Source: Candidatus Kapaibacterium sp.
GTDB lineage: Bacteria > Bacteroidota > Ignavibacteria > Kapaibacteriales > NICIL-2
NCBI GenBank assembly: GCA_016788605.1
Contig: JAEUSO010000004.1
Location: 1 to 33,543, forward strand
Direction of reading: 5' to 3'
DNA length: 33,543 bases
The notes beneath the pieces are model-generated. The model was not told the origin of the DNA. It searched no databases and saw only the letters and a list, made by a program, of their open reading frames with translations. Position 1 is the stretch's first letter, and each line of letters opens with the position of its first letter. Position numbers and translations under genes: made by a program. Of the stretch, positions 16,878-24,527 are shown piece after piece.

Positions 16878-19800
16878 CTACTTCACAACCACAAGCTGCT
16901 TTACGGCACTGAACACGCCGGCTCGGAGAACGTAGGTATAGCAACCGGAGGACAGAGAACTAAGGTCGGCATCAATGCTGTGCTGCCCGCCGCGATACAC
17001 ACGCGAACCGTTCTCGATCTCTTTCACTACCTCACCCGATGCTGAATACACCACTAACGAAACAGGCACCGTCTCCTGAATATCGAAACGGAATGTGGCT
17101 GTATTGCCCGCCGGATTGGGCTGCGTTTGGTAAAGTTGCGGGCGCGTACCGATATACTTCCACGTGGTTGTGTTGCACTCGCCGCCTATCAAACATTTCG
17201 TTGTAGGTGCGCTGGCGCGGACATCCAAGAAAAGTAAGCTGTCGGTTGTAAATATTTGCGGCGGGATAATCTCGAACTTGTCTTCAACAGTATCAGGTAC
17301 AAGCACGGCAAAACGCAGTTCGGCAATCTTTCCGGCGCGTACTTGCATCAGCTTGCTGAAGTCAAGATTCAACATCGAGAAGCCGCTTGGCGTTGCTGTC
17401 ATTGACGTGCCGAAGACCGACGTTGCATCAAGGAACTTGAACATGAACGGATTCCAGCGGACGCTCATCGCAAAACTGACCGGCTCAAGCCAATAGGTTG
17501 TGCTTCGATACACAGTATTCAAGTCCTTATCTAAGTAAATTGGGATTGCCACCGTGTCGCCGATACCCGCACTAATGTCGGGCGGTGCGCTGAAATTACC
17601 CGCATCCGTGCCGAACTGAACCGGATAGACAGGTGCATAGCCCTTGCCTTGCAAACGGACGGAATCTTTGAGCAAGAGCGGACAGGGGAATGTGCTTGCC
17701 ATATACGCAAGCGTGTCGAACGAGCTGAAGTCACGCGGACAGTATTCAACTGTGACGATACTTGAATCGCCGGGCGGAATCAATGTTGTGCGCGGCGGTA
17801 CGGAACTAATGTAGGTGAGTGCTTTGTGCTGAACAAGCAACGAATCAACGGTGATGGTTGTATCGCCGGTGTTATACATGGTGAACGTGCGTTGGGCGCA
17901 GTCGAGTACGCGCACGCTGTCGAAATTCACGATGCCTTTTTGCGCTGCCATTCCTAACTCGGCAACGATGATTGTTGCACGGTCGCCTGCGGCAAAATCA
18001 TCCATGTTGTAGCGAAGGACTTCGGGCGAATCGAAGCGCAAACTGTCGAGAGTGATTTGGATGGTGTCGCGCTGTGTGCCGATAGGGACAAAACTCAGTA
18101 CCATGATTTCATCAAGCGAGTCAATATCGCGGCAGCCCTTAATGCTAATCTCGCGTCCGTTCACAGCACGCGGTGTGATAACCGGCGTTGAGAATTGCGA
18201 GGTTGCTCCAGTATAGAGTAGTTTGGTTGTATCAAACTGCAACCGGTAGCGTATGTCAATCACACTTCCACCACTGACCGATGTTTCGGGCATCTTGCGT
18301 GTGGAATAGACCGGAATGCGGACGGTATCGCACGGTATTGTTTTGAAGACACGCGGCGACTGACCTGTACTATCGAAGTTGAGCGCAATTGTATAGTTGA
18401 AATCGGCAATGCCCGACCCTTGCAGATAAATCGTCGTGTCGCTATCAACACACGGTTTACTGTAATGAATTTTTGCCCGTGCCGTATAGACCCGTTTCGC
18501 ACGCGGCTTAAACCGGAATCGTATCGTATCGGCTCTGCCGCCCGGCGCAAGAAGTATAGGGAAGTTTAATGCACCGCCCGCCCTATTCGTTGCAAAGAAC
18601 ACGTTCTCGCTTGGTTCAAAGGTGATAGAATCAATCTGTACCGGCTCTTGGAACTCGTTGAGATCAATCGTAGGTATTTGCACCAAGGAAATCTCTTGAC
18701 GAATCTGCCGCCACGTGGCAAACGCATCTACAAGTGTGTTCGGGAAGAAGAAGTTCACAGAATCGGGACGGAACGTCAAAGCACGCTTGCCGATAAGCTG
18801 GATGTTGAATGAGTCGCGCCAGAAGCCGCCTTTGCCAGATGCCTTCATGCGGAACAATACATTGCTTGTAATGTTGGCAGCCACTGCGGTCGAGCGCGGG
18901 CAGAACGTAATGGCAAGAGTATCGGAAGTCAGCGGCGGAACAGGGTAGGGAAACACGCCCGCATTCTTAGTAAGATATGGCGACGTGTAGCGGTAGAGTC
19001 CTGTCTGTATCGGCGTTCCGGCAAACCACATCGAATCAATAAACATTTCATGAACGACGCTGTTGTTTTGCAACGGGAAAATTTCCGTCTTACAATCGCA
19101 CGGTCGTACTTGACTGAAATTATGCAGCGAAACGGGCGCATCGAGTTTCACGATTTTACCACCGCCGGTCAATCGGCTTTTCGAGCTGACATTCACACAT
19201 GGTGTGTTGGAGTAAATAATGGCATCGTTATCATACTTCTGTGTTGTGGTCGGCTCGAAGACAACAATCGCAATGACGGAATCACGCGGTTTCAAGGTCA
19301 TCGGAACGGTGTCGCGCAGTCCTGCACGCTCGTAGCGGATGAGCCGGAAACCGGGCGGTATAAAGAGGGAATCCACTTTGATGTCCATGAGCGAGGCGTT
19401 CTCGATGTAGAGAGTATCGGTTTTAGTATCGCCTGCTTCGATAGTGCGGAAGGTGACAAGCGGTGTGATATACACTTTCGGTGTGATGGATGTACCGAGC
19501 AGTTGCACTTTCCACGGGTCGCCGCTGTTCGGCGTGTAATTCAAGTATGCTTTGGTAACGATGTCCGTTGTGTTGTTCTTTGGTGTAAAGAGGAACTTAA
19601 ACTTCCTTCGTTGTCCTCGCGGAATCGTGGTTGTGAAGCCCGCAAGGGACGGCGGGTCAACCGGAGTGAATGTGCCGTTGGGGTCGCCGGTGATGCTGAA
19701 GTTCCGTAGCGTCTGGTCGGTTGATGAGACATTGACAATCTCAATCGAATCCTCGCGCGATGAGCAGCCGACAACATTTTCTGTTCGCATGTAGAGCGGT

Positions 19801-22070
19801 GAAAAACTGAACCGCTCGATGATGCCCTTGCCCCTAACGGGGATACACTGTGTTGTAAAGCAACGCTGCTCGAAAAGGCAGAGTTCATCAATGTAGGTGA
19901 TTGAGTCAACCGGACGGAATGTGAGGTCAATCGTTGTGGATTGCCCGGGTGCAAGCGACGCGCTTTTCGCTCCCGGAAAGATGAAGACGTCGCCCTTTTT
20001 CATGTAGAACGAAATATTCATCACATCGGTCGTGCTTCGGTTGATGAAAGTGACTTTGATTGTAGAATCCTTTCCGACTATAACGTTGCCGAAATCAACA
20101 TTCTGTGTCGAGAATTCAACATCATTGTCGCGTCCTGTTCCGGTATAGGCAACCTTATGCACATACGAGCATGGCAGCGGGGTGCGATTATCGCGGTCGA
20201 GCAAACGGAAATAATAGACAATCGTATCGTTCACAACACCCGGACGCGAGGGACGGAACCGATAGTATTTAATGGGCTGCCCCACCTGTGCCGACGGCGG
20301 CAGGGTGAATGTTGGCGGCGTTCGCGGCTGACCGACAGGAACAAGGGTTGAGCCAAATTTAATACTGTCAATAAGTACATTTCTCCGCGTCAGGTTATAC
20401 CAATTCCACGAGCGCGGATCGCTGATGTCGTTGGGGCATGTTGCGGGGAAGGAGAATCGTTTTATCGTCGTTCTGCCGTCGGTTTGGCGAATATCAAAAA
20501 CCTGTTGCACAACACCACTGATTGGTATGATACCGCTGCCTTTACACGCATCGTCGCTGATAACAAACAATGTGTCGTTAAATGCGAATGTTGTGTCAAC
20601 CACTTGCTTGAAACGGATGGTGAAGTCGAGACATTCATTGGGTGTGAGAATAACAGGGAACGGACGGTTGGCGGGCGGGAGCAATTCGAATGCGGCAGTT
20701 CTGAACTGACCGCGTGTTATCGTGACATTGCGGTTTGTTCCCGTTGCCAGCGTGTTGTTGCAAATCCTAATCACACTGTCAATGTATGGTGTTGTTGTGC
20801 AACCAGCAAAGATGGTGTCGAACCGCATGGAGAGGCGGTTATACCTGATGTCGGTATAGCGGTTCAGATTGAAGCGGACGGTGTCATTCACTGTGCATCG
20901 GTTGGCATTTGTCAAACGCAATTGCGATACAATCGGTCCGGTAAGAATACCAAAGTAGGTGAGGGTGGCTGGTAATGTCTGTCCGGCGGTAAGTGTGAGT
21001 GATGTGGGTGCAATGCGGAATGCTGTGCTATTTGTACCCGCAACCGAAAGCCCGACAGTACTGCCGCAGACCGATGTGTCTTGCACGGTAATCGCCCATG
21101 TTTTGGTCGAGTCGCACTTGATGTCTTCGGTGATTGCTCTTGTTGCAACGCCATTCACACTAATGATGTGTTTTGATTGAAGTGTCCGTGTGGATGGAGA
21201 ACAAATAACCTTGTTTCGCGTCTTGCCCGCATAGCCGTTGCCTGTAGCATCGCAGAGATCCAGTCCGTTTCGTTCGGCTTCGTTACAACGGTAATAAAGT
21301 ACCAAACCCGATTCATTTCCCGCAAGCGATTTATTGCTGTTACAATAGAGTTCCTGCCAGCCGAGTGCGCGCTTCCATATACGTATTTCGTCGAGCTGAC
21401 CGACGAACGCCCGCGAGCCGCTCTCATTCACGAATGATGCCGATGCACCGATAAACACGTTGCTTTGGGTGCGTTGCGAGCGAAGTGCGGTTGGAGCATT
21501 TGCACCGGTTGCCACCAAACCGCCATTGATATAGAGTTGTACCTGCCGTGTGCTGCCGTCATACACACCCGCTACGTGAACCCACCGGTCATAATATGCC
21601 GCGATGTTGCTGCGTGCGCGGATGTTATCAGCATCGCCGTTGTTTGTTGCGGTGGCATTCACCTCGAATACCAATTCACCCGATGTATTGATATAGAACT
21701 TCCACACATCGTCGAAGTCACGGTCGGTTCCCCATAGCGAGGCGATATACACATTGCCTGCCTGTTGCTTGGGGTTCATCCACATCTCAACCGTCAGTGC
21801 ATTACTGAATTGCCCGATAATTCCACGGTTATCTATACGCACGTAATCCACGTCCTGACCGGTGCCGGTAAACGAGGTATAAGCGCGGGCGATACATGAC
21901 TTATCCGCATCGCATGGAGCGGGAAACTGTGCGCGGAGCGGTGAAGTAGCGATGAATGCGAGAGTTGCAAACGCAACGACGGCGCAAAACGGGTGAAATC
22001 GGGTGACAAGCATCATAATGTTCTGTGATGAGGATGTTGAACTTCCGGGTGTGCGCATGTAAAGACACAA
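16878..22070 (-). CDS. Large T9SS-secreted protein with LamG and choice-of-anchor-D-type domains
   Basis: The 1730-residue protein is exported. The most likely start is Met19 or Met20 (22016 or 22013), giving the signal peptide MLVTRFHPFCAVVAFATLAF..SPLRAQ; the first 18 residues look non-native. Residues of about 60-265 form a LamG/concanavalin-like domain (EMWMNPKQQAG, WVHVAGVYDGSTRQVQLYING, FVGQLDEIRIWKRAL). A long run of Ig-like domains follows, similar to choice-of-anchor D/HYDIN repeats (patterns such as VDFGNVIVGKDSTIKVTFIN and TTIDLTFRPVDS). Two cohesin-like segments occur near the end (IPVYSTRKMPE and VAIPIYLDKDL). Residues 1644-1730 are a type A T9SS sorting domain with QPNPAGNTATF and SLSSGCYTYVL, for outer-membrane translocation and surface attachment. 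It probably acts as an adhesin or surface-layer component. Confidence 0.9.
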   Translation of the reverse strand: MCLYMRTPGSSTSSSQNIMMLVTRFHPFCAVVAFATLAFIATSPLRAQFPAPCDADKSCIARAYTSFTGTGQDVDYVRIDNRGIIGQFSNALTVEMWMNPKQQAGNVYIASLWGTDRDFDDVWKFYINTSGELVFEVNATATNNGDADNIRARSNIAAYYDRWVHVAGVYDGSTRQVQLYINGGLVATGANAPTALRSQRTQSNVFIGASASFVNESGSRAFVGQLDEIRIWKRALGWQELYCNSNKSLAGNESGLVLYYRCNEAERNGLDLCDATGNGYAGKTRNKVICSPSTRTLQSKHIISVNGVATRAITEDIKCDSTKTWAITVQDTSVCGSTVGLSVAGTNSTAFRIAPTSLTLTAGQTLPATLTYFGILTGPIVSQLRLTNANRCTVNDTVRFNLNRYTDIRYNRLSMRFDTIFAGCTTTPYIDSVIRICNNTLATGTNRNVTITRGQFRTAAFELLPPANRPFPVILTPNECLDFTIRFKQVVDTTFAFNDTLFVISDDACKGSGIIPISGVVQQVFDIRQTDGRTTIKRFSFPATCPNDISDPRSWNWYNLTRRNVLIDSIKFGSTLVPVGQPRTPPTFTLPPSAQVGQPIKYYRFRPSRPGVVNDTIVYYFRLLDRDNRTPLPCSYVHKVAYTGTGRDNDVEFSTQNVDFGNVIVGKDSTIKVTFINRSTTDVMNISFYMKKGDVFIFPGAKSASLAPGQSTTIDLTFRPVDSITYIDELCLFEQRCFTTQCIPVRGKGIIERFSFSPLYMRTENVVGCSSREDSIEIVNVSSTDQTLRNFSITGDPNGTFTPVDPPSLAGFTTTIPRGQRRKFKFLFTPKNNTTDIVTKAYLNYTPNSGDPWKVQLLGTSITPKVYITPLVTFRTIEAGDTKTDTLYIENASLMDIKVDSLFIPPGFRLIRYERAGLRDTVPMTLKPRDSVIAIVVFEPTTTQKYDNDAIIYSNTPCVNVSSKSRLTGGGKIVKLDAPVSLHNFSQVRPCDCKTEIFPLQNNSVVHEMFIDSMWFAGTPIQTGLYRYTSPYLTKNAGVFPYPVPPLTSDTLAITFCPRSTAVAANITSNVLFRMKASGKGGFWRDSFNIQLIGKRALTFRPDSVNFFFPNTLVDAFATWRQIRQEISLVQIPTIDLNEFQEPVQIDSITFEPSENVFFATNRAGGALNFPILLAPGGRADTIRFRFKPRAKRVYTARAKIHYSKPCVDSDTTIYLQGSGIADFNYTIALNFDSTGQSPRVFKTIPCDTVRIPVYSTRKMPETSVSGGSVIDIRYRLQFDTTKLLYTGATSQFSTPVITPRAVNGREISIKGCRDIDSLDEIMVLSFVPIGTQRDTIQITLDSLRFDSPEVLRYNMDDFAAGDRATIIVAELGMAAQKGIVNFDSVRVLDCAQRTFTMYNTGDTTITVDSLLVQHKALTYISSVPPRTTLIPPGDSSIVTVEYCPRDFSSFDTLAYMASTFPCPLLLKDSVRLQGKGYAPVYPVQFGTDAGNFSAPPDISAGIGDTVAIPIYLDKDLNTVYRSTTYWLEPVSFAMSVRWNPFMFKFLDATSVFGTSMTATPSGFSMLNLDFSKLMQVRAGKIAELRFAVLVPDTVEDKFEIIPPQIFTTDSLLFLDVRASAPTTKCLIGGECNTTTWKYIGTRPQLYQTQPNPAGNTATFRFDIQETVPVSLVVYSASGEVVKEIENGSRVYRGGQHSIDADLSSLSSGCYTYVLRAGVFSAVKQLVVVK

Positions 22071-22274
22071 AACTTTGTCATGCGTTCCTCTTCCTTTACC
22101 AAAAATCGTACCTCACCGCCGGAAACGAAAGAACTTTCTTTGAAAGCGTGAAGATAATTCTCTATCGGAGAGGTATCGGGTTGGTGTAATTGAGGAAAAT
22201 GCTACGGCTGCGGGGGTGGATATTTAAGACGTGACACATCCAACATACACTTCACTCAGTGTTGCTACCCGCAA

Positions 22275-22331
22275 GGAAAGCGCAGTCCGTTTTCACCCAA
22301 GCGTTCTTGCGTTCTGCTTCCAACCAATACC
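22275..22331 (-). repeat. Dispersed intergenic element, copy A (left half only)
   Basis: On the minus strand the segment reads GGTATTGGTTGGAAGCAGAACGC at its left end and GGTGAAAACGGACTGCGCTTTCC at its right. Copy C (27542-27597) has the same blocks with a few substitutions and single-base gaps. Similarity stops right after CTTTCC, so this copy has only about the first 57 nt of the 101-nt element. It is in the opposite orientation to copies B, C and D. Confidence 0.65.
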
Positions 22332-22646
22332 CTCAAAAAAAGCAACCACCAAATTCCGCTGAAATCGAACATTTATTTTTTTCACCCCAAAAAAGTAGTA
22401 ATAAAGTAGTAACGGACGGGACGAAATAGCAGATAAGTTTGCCACACAAATACAAGCACCAGTTCAACATTTCTTTAATTAAAATGTTAAACTGAAAATA
22501 GTGTTTGGTATTTGAATCGGTATCACCTACGTTTACTTGTAGAAATAGTCCGGCGTAATAACCGGATAGTACATTGTAAGCGTTAGACATACTCGGTTCA
22601 TCGTGAAATCTTGGCAGATTAAGAGAAAGAATCGCAGTAAGGAAAA

Positions 22647-22662
22647 CGCCCGGCAACGGGCG
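22647..22662 (+). terminator. GC-rich hairpin with a T-rich tail (orphan terminator)
   Basis: CGCCCG, loop GCAA, CGGGCG forms a perfect 6-bp stem with a stable tetraloop. On the plus strand it is followed by CGTTCTTTATTGTTTC; on the minus strand by a T4 run. No gene ends here: both flanking genes start away from it. It may end a small RNA or a lost gene, or insulate the promoter of the downstream T9SS gene. Confidence 0.55.
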
Positions 22663-22802
22663 CGTTCTTTATTGTTTCTTCTTCGGCTCTTGCAAGTGCC
22701 GTGCTTAGAGCAATAGTGCAACGTCGCCCTTTTTTTTCAAAGGGTGAGGAAATAGGGATAGAAGGGCGCAAGCCCGCATTCACTTATTATCTCATATTCA
22801 AA

Positions 22803-22811
22803 GAAAGGAGT
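22803..22811 (+). promoter_or_regulatory. Strong Shine-Dalgarno sequence fixing the start at 22817
   Basis: An AAAGAAAGGAG stretch ends about 6 nt before the ATG at 22817. This near-perfect anti-16S match makes that ATG the real start, even though the protein then has an unusually long run before its signal-peptide core. It therefore shows that the palindromic repeat at 22885-22919 is translated. Confidence 0.7.
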
Positions 22812-22816
22812 CAGCA

Positions 22817-24259
22817 ATGGCTCGACAATTCAGCCGCAATCTTTACAGGCGGCACGTTTCAACCCGAACGCAAGGTGCGTTCAATCTCCCTCTCCCGTCG
22901 GAGAGGGCTGGGGTGAGGATTCTTTCTATACTCTTGGCACTCGTTGCTCTTACCCATACATCCTTGGCGCAACTTCCGGGCGTAATTATTCCTATTGACT
23001 CTGGTCTACGCGCACGGGGTTTTGAATGGGCGGTATTAATGAAAGCTAAAATTGGCGGCGTGCACTTCTCGCCAAAAGGCACATACCTTGTTGCAACAGC
23101 CGACAGCACGTTTCTTCTTGAGCCGATGTCGGCAAGGGTCGTGAAGGCGTTTCAGAAGTACGGCTACACAAGCATCTCATCCGACGAGCAGTATCTGCTC
23201 GGATTCGACTACCGCGACAGCTCCGTCGTGAAAGTCCGCATAGACGACGGGAAGACGGTTGCGCGACACCGCTTCGACAGCTTGTCGAACTGGAGCAGTT
23301 GCACATTCACGAAGGACGGCAACTACTGTGTGGTTGTGCAAGCCACACCGTGGAAGACAACAGACCCAAGCCCGCCAAGCCGTCTAAGCTGGATATTCTT
23401 CAACGTGAACACAGGCGAGGTTGTTCACCGCAAGAACTTCCTTCGAGAGCCGGGGGTTATTAGTGCAAGCATACAGGATGTGGCATTTGATTGTTCAGAA
23501 GAACGGCTCTTTGTCGGCGTAGCGAAATACTGGAGTACAGGCGGCAGAGGCACGATGTGTTACTACAACAAAGCGACGGGTGATAGCGTAACGAAGGTTG
23601 ACTTAGGGGCGGACAGTCCGGGGGGATATTTTATGCAGCTTTCACCCACATGCAAGTACATGAGCGTAACAGACCCATCGAAGTTCGACACCCCAGACGA
23701 AGGTATTAGCGTGTATAACATCGCAACTAAGGAACGCCTTGCACACTTTACAATGAACGTCATGGGGACTCGTGAACAGTTCACCCCCGATGAAAAGTAT
23801 TTGGTGGTGAGCAGAAAGGATAACGACGGCAGTATTGATATTTATGATATTCAATCCGGCAAGTTGATGTACAAGAATACACCTGGTACTTTTAATGCTG
23901 TAGCTATAGCACCAAAGAGTACACATTATTGCTCCTATGTTGTGGATGAACTCTACATGATACAGATGCCGGACTTCGTAACAGATGTTGATGAGCGTAA
24001 CCCACCAACCGATATCCTCTACCCGAACCCAAGTACGGGTGTGGTGGAAATCAAATGCACCCTACCCCGTGCAGGTGTGCTGACGATGACGGTAAGCACA
24101 AGCGACGGGCGTATAGTCCGAACAATAATGCAACCCGGTGAGGAAGGCGAAAACAAGTTTGTACTACCAACGGCAGACCTGTCCTCAGGCGGCTACCGGC
24201 TCCGATGTACTATGGGCGGCGGCTACAGCCAAACGTATTCCTTTATCATAACCAAATAA
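22817..24259 (+). CDS. T9SS-secreted beta-propeller-like protein
   Basis: The 480-residue protein has a hydrophobic export core at about residues 36-52 (LSILLALVALTHTSLAQ). It is preceded by an abnormally long basic n-region (residues 1-34), part of which (LPLPSERAGVRI) is encoded by an inserted palindromic repeat. The body, about residues 70-395, shows WD40/YVTN-like blades: GGVHFSPKGTYLVATADSTF, YTSISSDEQYLLGFDY, CTFTKDGNYCVVVQ, QLSPTCKYMSVTD, FTPDEKYLVVSRKDNDGSIDIYD and AVAIAPKSTH. Residues of about 399-480 form a type A T9SS sorting domain (ILYPNPSTGVVEIKC..LSSGGYRLRC). The function outside the cell is unknown. A truncated gene start with its own ribosome-binding site follows immediately, suggesting it was once the first gene of an operon. 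Confidence 0.88.
   Translation: MARQFSRNLYRRHVSTRTQGAFNLPLPSERAGVRILSILLALVALTHTSLAQLPGVIIPIDSGLRARGFEWAVLMKAKIGGVHFSPKGTYLVATADSTFLLEPMSARVVKAFQKYGYTSISSDEQYLLGFDYRDSSVVKVRIDDGKTVARHRFDSLSNWSSCTFTKDGNYCVVVQATPWKTTDPSPPSRLSWIFFNVNTGEVVHRKNFLREPGVISASIQDVAFDCSEERLFVGVAKYWSTGGRGTMCYYNKATGDSVTKVDLGADSPGGYFMQLSPTCKYMSVTDPSKFDTPDEGISVYNIATKERLAHFTMNVMGTREQFTPDEKYLVVSRKDNDGSIDIYDIQSGKLMYKNTPGTFNAVAIAPKSTHYCSYVVDELYMIQMPDFVTDVDERNPPTDILYPNPSTGVVEIKCTLPRAGVLTMTVSTSDGRIVRTIMQPGEEGENKFVLPTADLSSGGYRLRCTMGGGYSQTYSFIITK
22885..22919 (+). repeat. Palindromic repeat inserted in frame in a coding sequence
   Basis: The core CCCTCTCC, loop CGTC, GGAGAGGG (22888-22907) is a perfect 8-bp inverted repeat, followed by CTGGGGTGAGGA. 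This type of element (CCCTCTCC..GGAGAGGG..GGGGTGAGG) is widespread as an intergenic repeat in many bacteria, and its translation LPLPSERAGVR recurs in predicted proteins. Here it lies within the translated n-region of a signal peptide and keeps the reading frame. Confidence 0.75.
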
Positions 24260-24271
24260 AGGAATACAACC

Positions 24272-24334
24272 ATGAAAACACCTATTCTCATCGCCCTTTT
24301 GGCGAGGTTTAGCTTTGATAGAGCTTATGAGTGA
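24272..24334 (+). pseudogene. Truncated start of a secreted-protein gene
   Basis: An ATG 13 nt after the stop of the propeller-like gene, with AAAGGA at 24258-24263 overlapping that stop, encodes MKTPILIALLARFSFDRAYE and stops. The first ten residues are a typical signal-peptide start, but the frame then ends where unrelated sequence and, nine bases later, the 101-nt element (copy B) begin. It looks like the 5' remnant of a second gene of the operon whose body was lost. It could also be a short leader peptide, but no attenuator-like structure is evident. Confidence 0.5.
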
Positions 24335-24342
24335 ACCATAAC

Positions 24343-24443
24343 GGTATTGTTAAAGCTCACGCCGGAACATTAGAATGGAAGAGAACTGCGCTTTCCGGCA
24401 TGAGGACGTAATGGGCGGAGGAGAATGGCGCGGTGCCGGCTTG
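24343..24443 (+). repeat. 101-nt dispersed intergenic element, copy B
   Basis: This copy starts GGTATTGTTAAAGC. It shares two exact blocks with copy C: ACTGCGCTTTCCGGCA in the middle and ATGGCGCGGTGCCGGCTTG at the right end. I count the total length as 101 nt in both copies. It sits between the truncated gene start and the ompA terminator. No target-site duplication, transposase or long open frame belongs to it. Confidence 0.75.
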
Positions 24444-24472
24444 AGAGAAAATGCAGTATATGAAAACAACAA

Positions 24473-24500
24473 CGGCGCGAAGGATAAGTCCTCCGCGCCG
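24473..24500 (-). terminator. Intrinsic terminator of the OmpA-TSP3 gene
   Basis: A 12-bp stem with one mismatch (CGGCGCGAAGGA / TCCTCCGCGCCG) and a TAAG loop lies 27 nt beyond the stop codon at 24528. Read on the minus strand it is followed by TTGTTGTTTTC, a T-rich tail, as expected for a rho-independent terminator of the gene above it. Confidence 0.75.
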
Positions 24501-24527
24501 CGTGATGTGTGCAGGAATGCTGCGGGG

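Larger units (their letters stand above)
22071..22816. other. 746-nt divergent intergenic region
   Basis: This region lies between the start of the large T9SS gene (minus) and the start of the propeller-like T9SS gene (plus). It must contain both promoters, though I cannot place them with confidence. It holds a half copy of the 101-nt repeat (22275-22331, minus), homopolymer and TACTACTTT-like simple sequence near 22370-22420, and a GC-rich hairpin with terminator character at 22647-22662. A 107-codon minus-strand reading frame at 22333-22656 crosses the simple-sequence stretch and looks non-coding. The hairpin suggests that a transcript not matching either flanking gene ends here. Confidence 0.6.

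Noticed and set aside
22333-22656. 107-codon minus-strand reading frame in the divergent intergenic region
   Set aside because: It crosses homopolymers and simple sequence, starts within the terminator-like hairpin, and the product resembles no protein; the codon use is not that of neighbouring genes.
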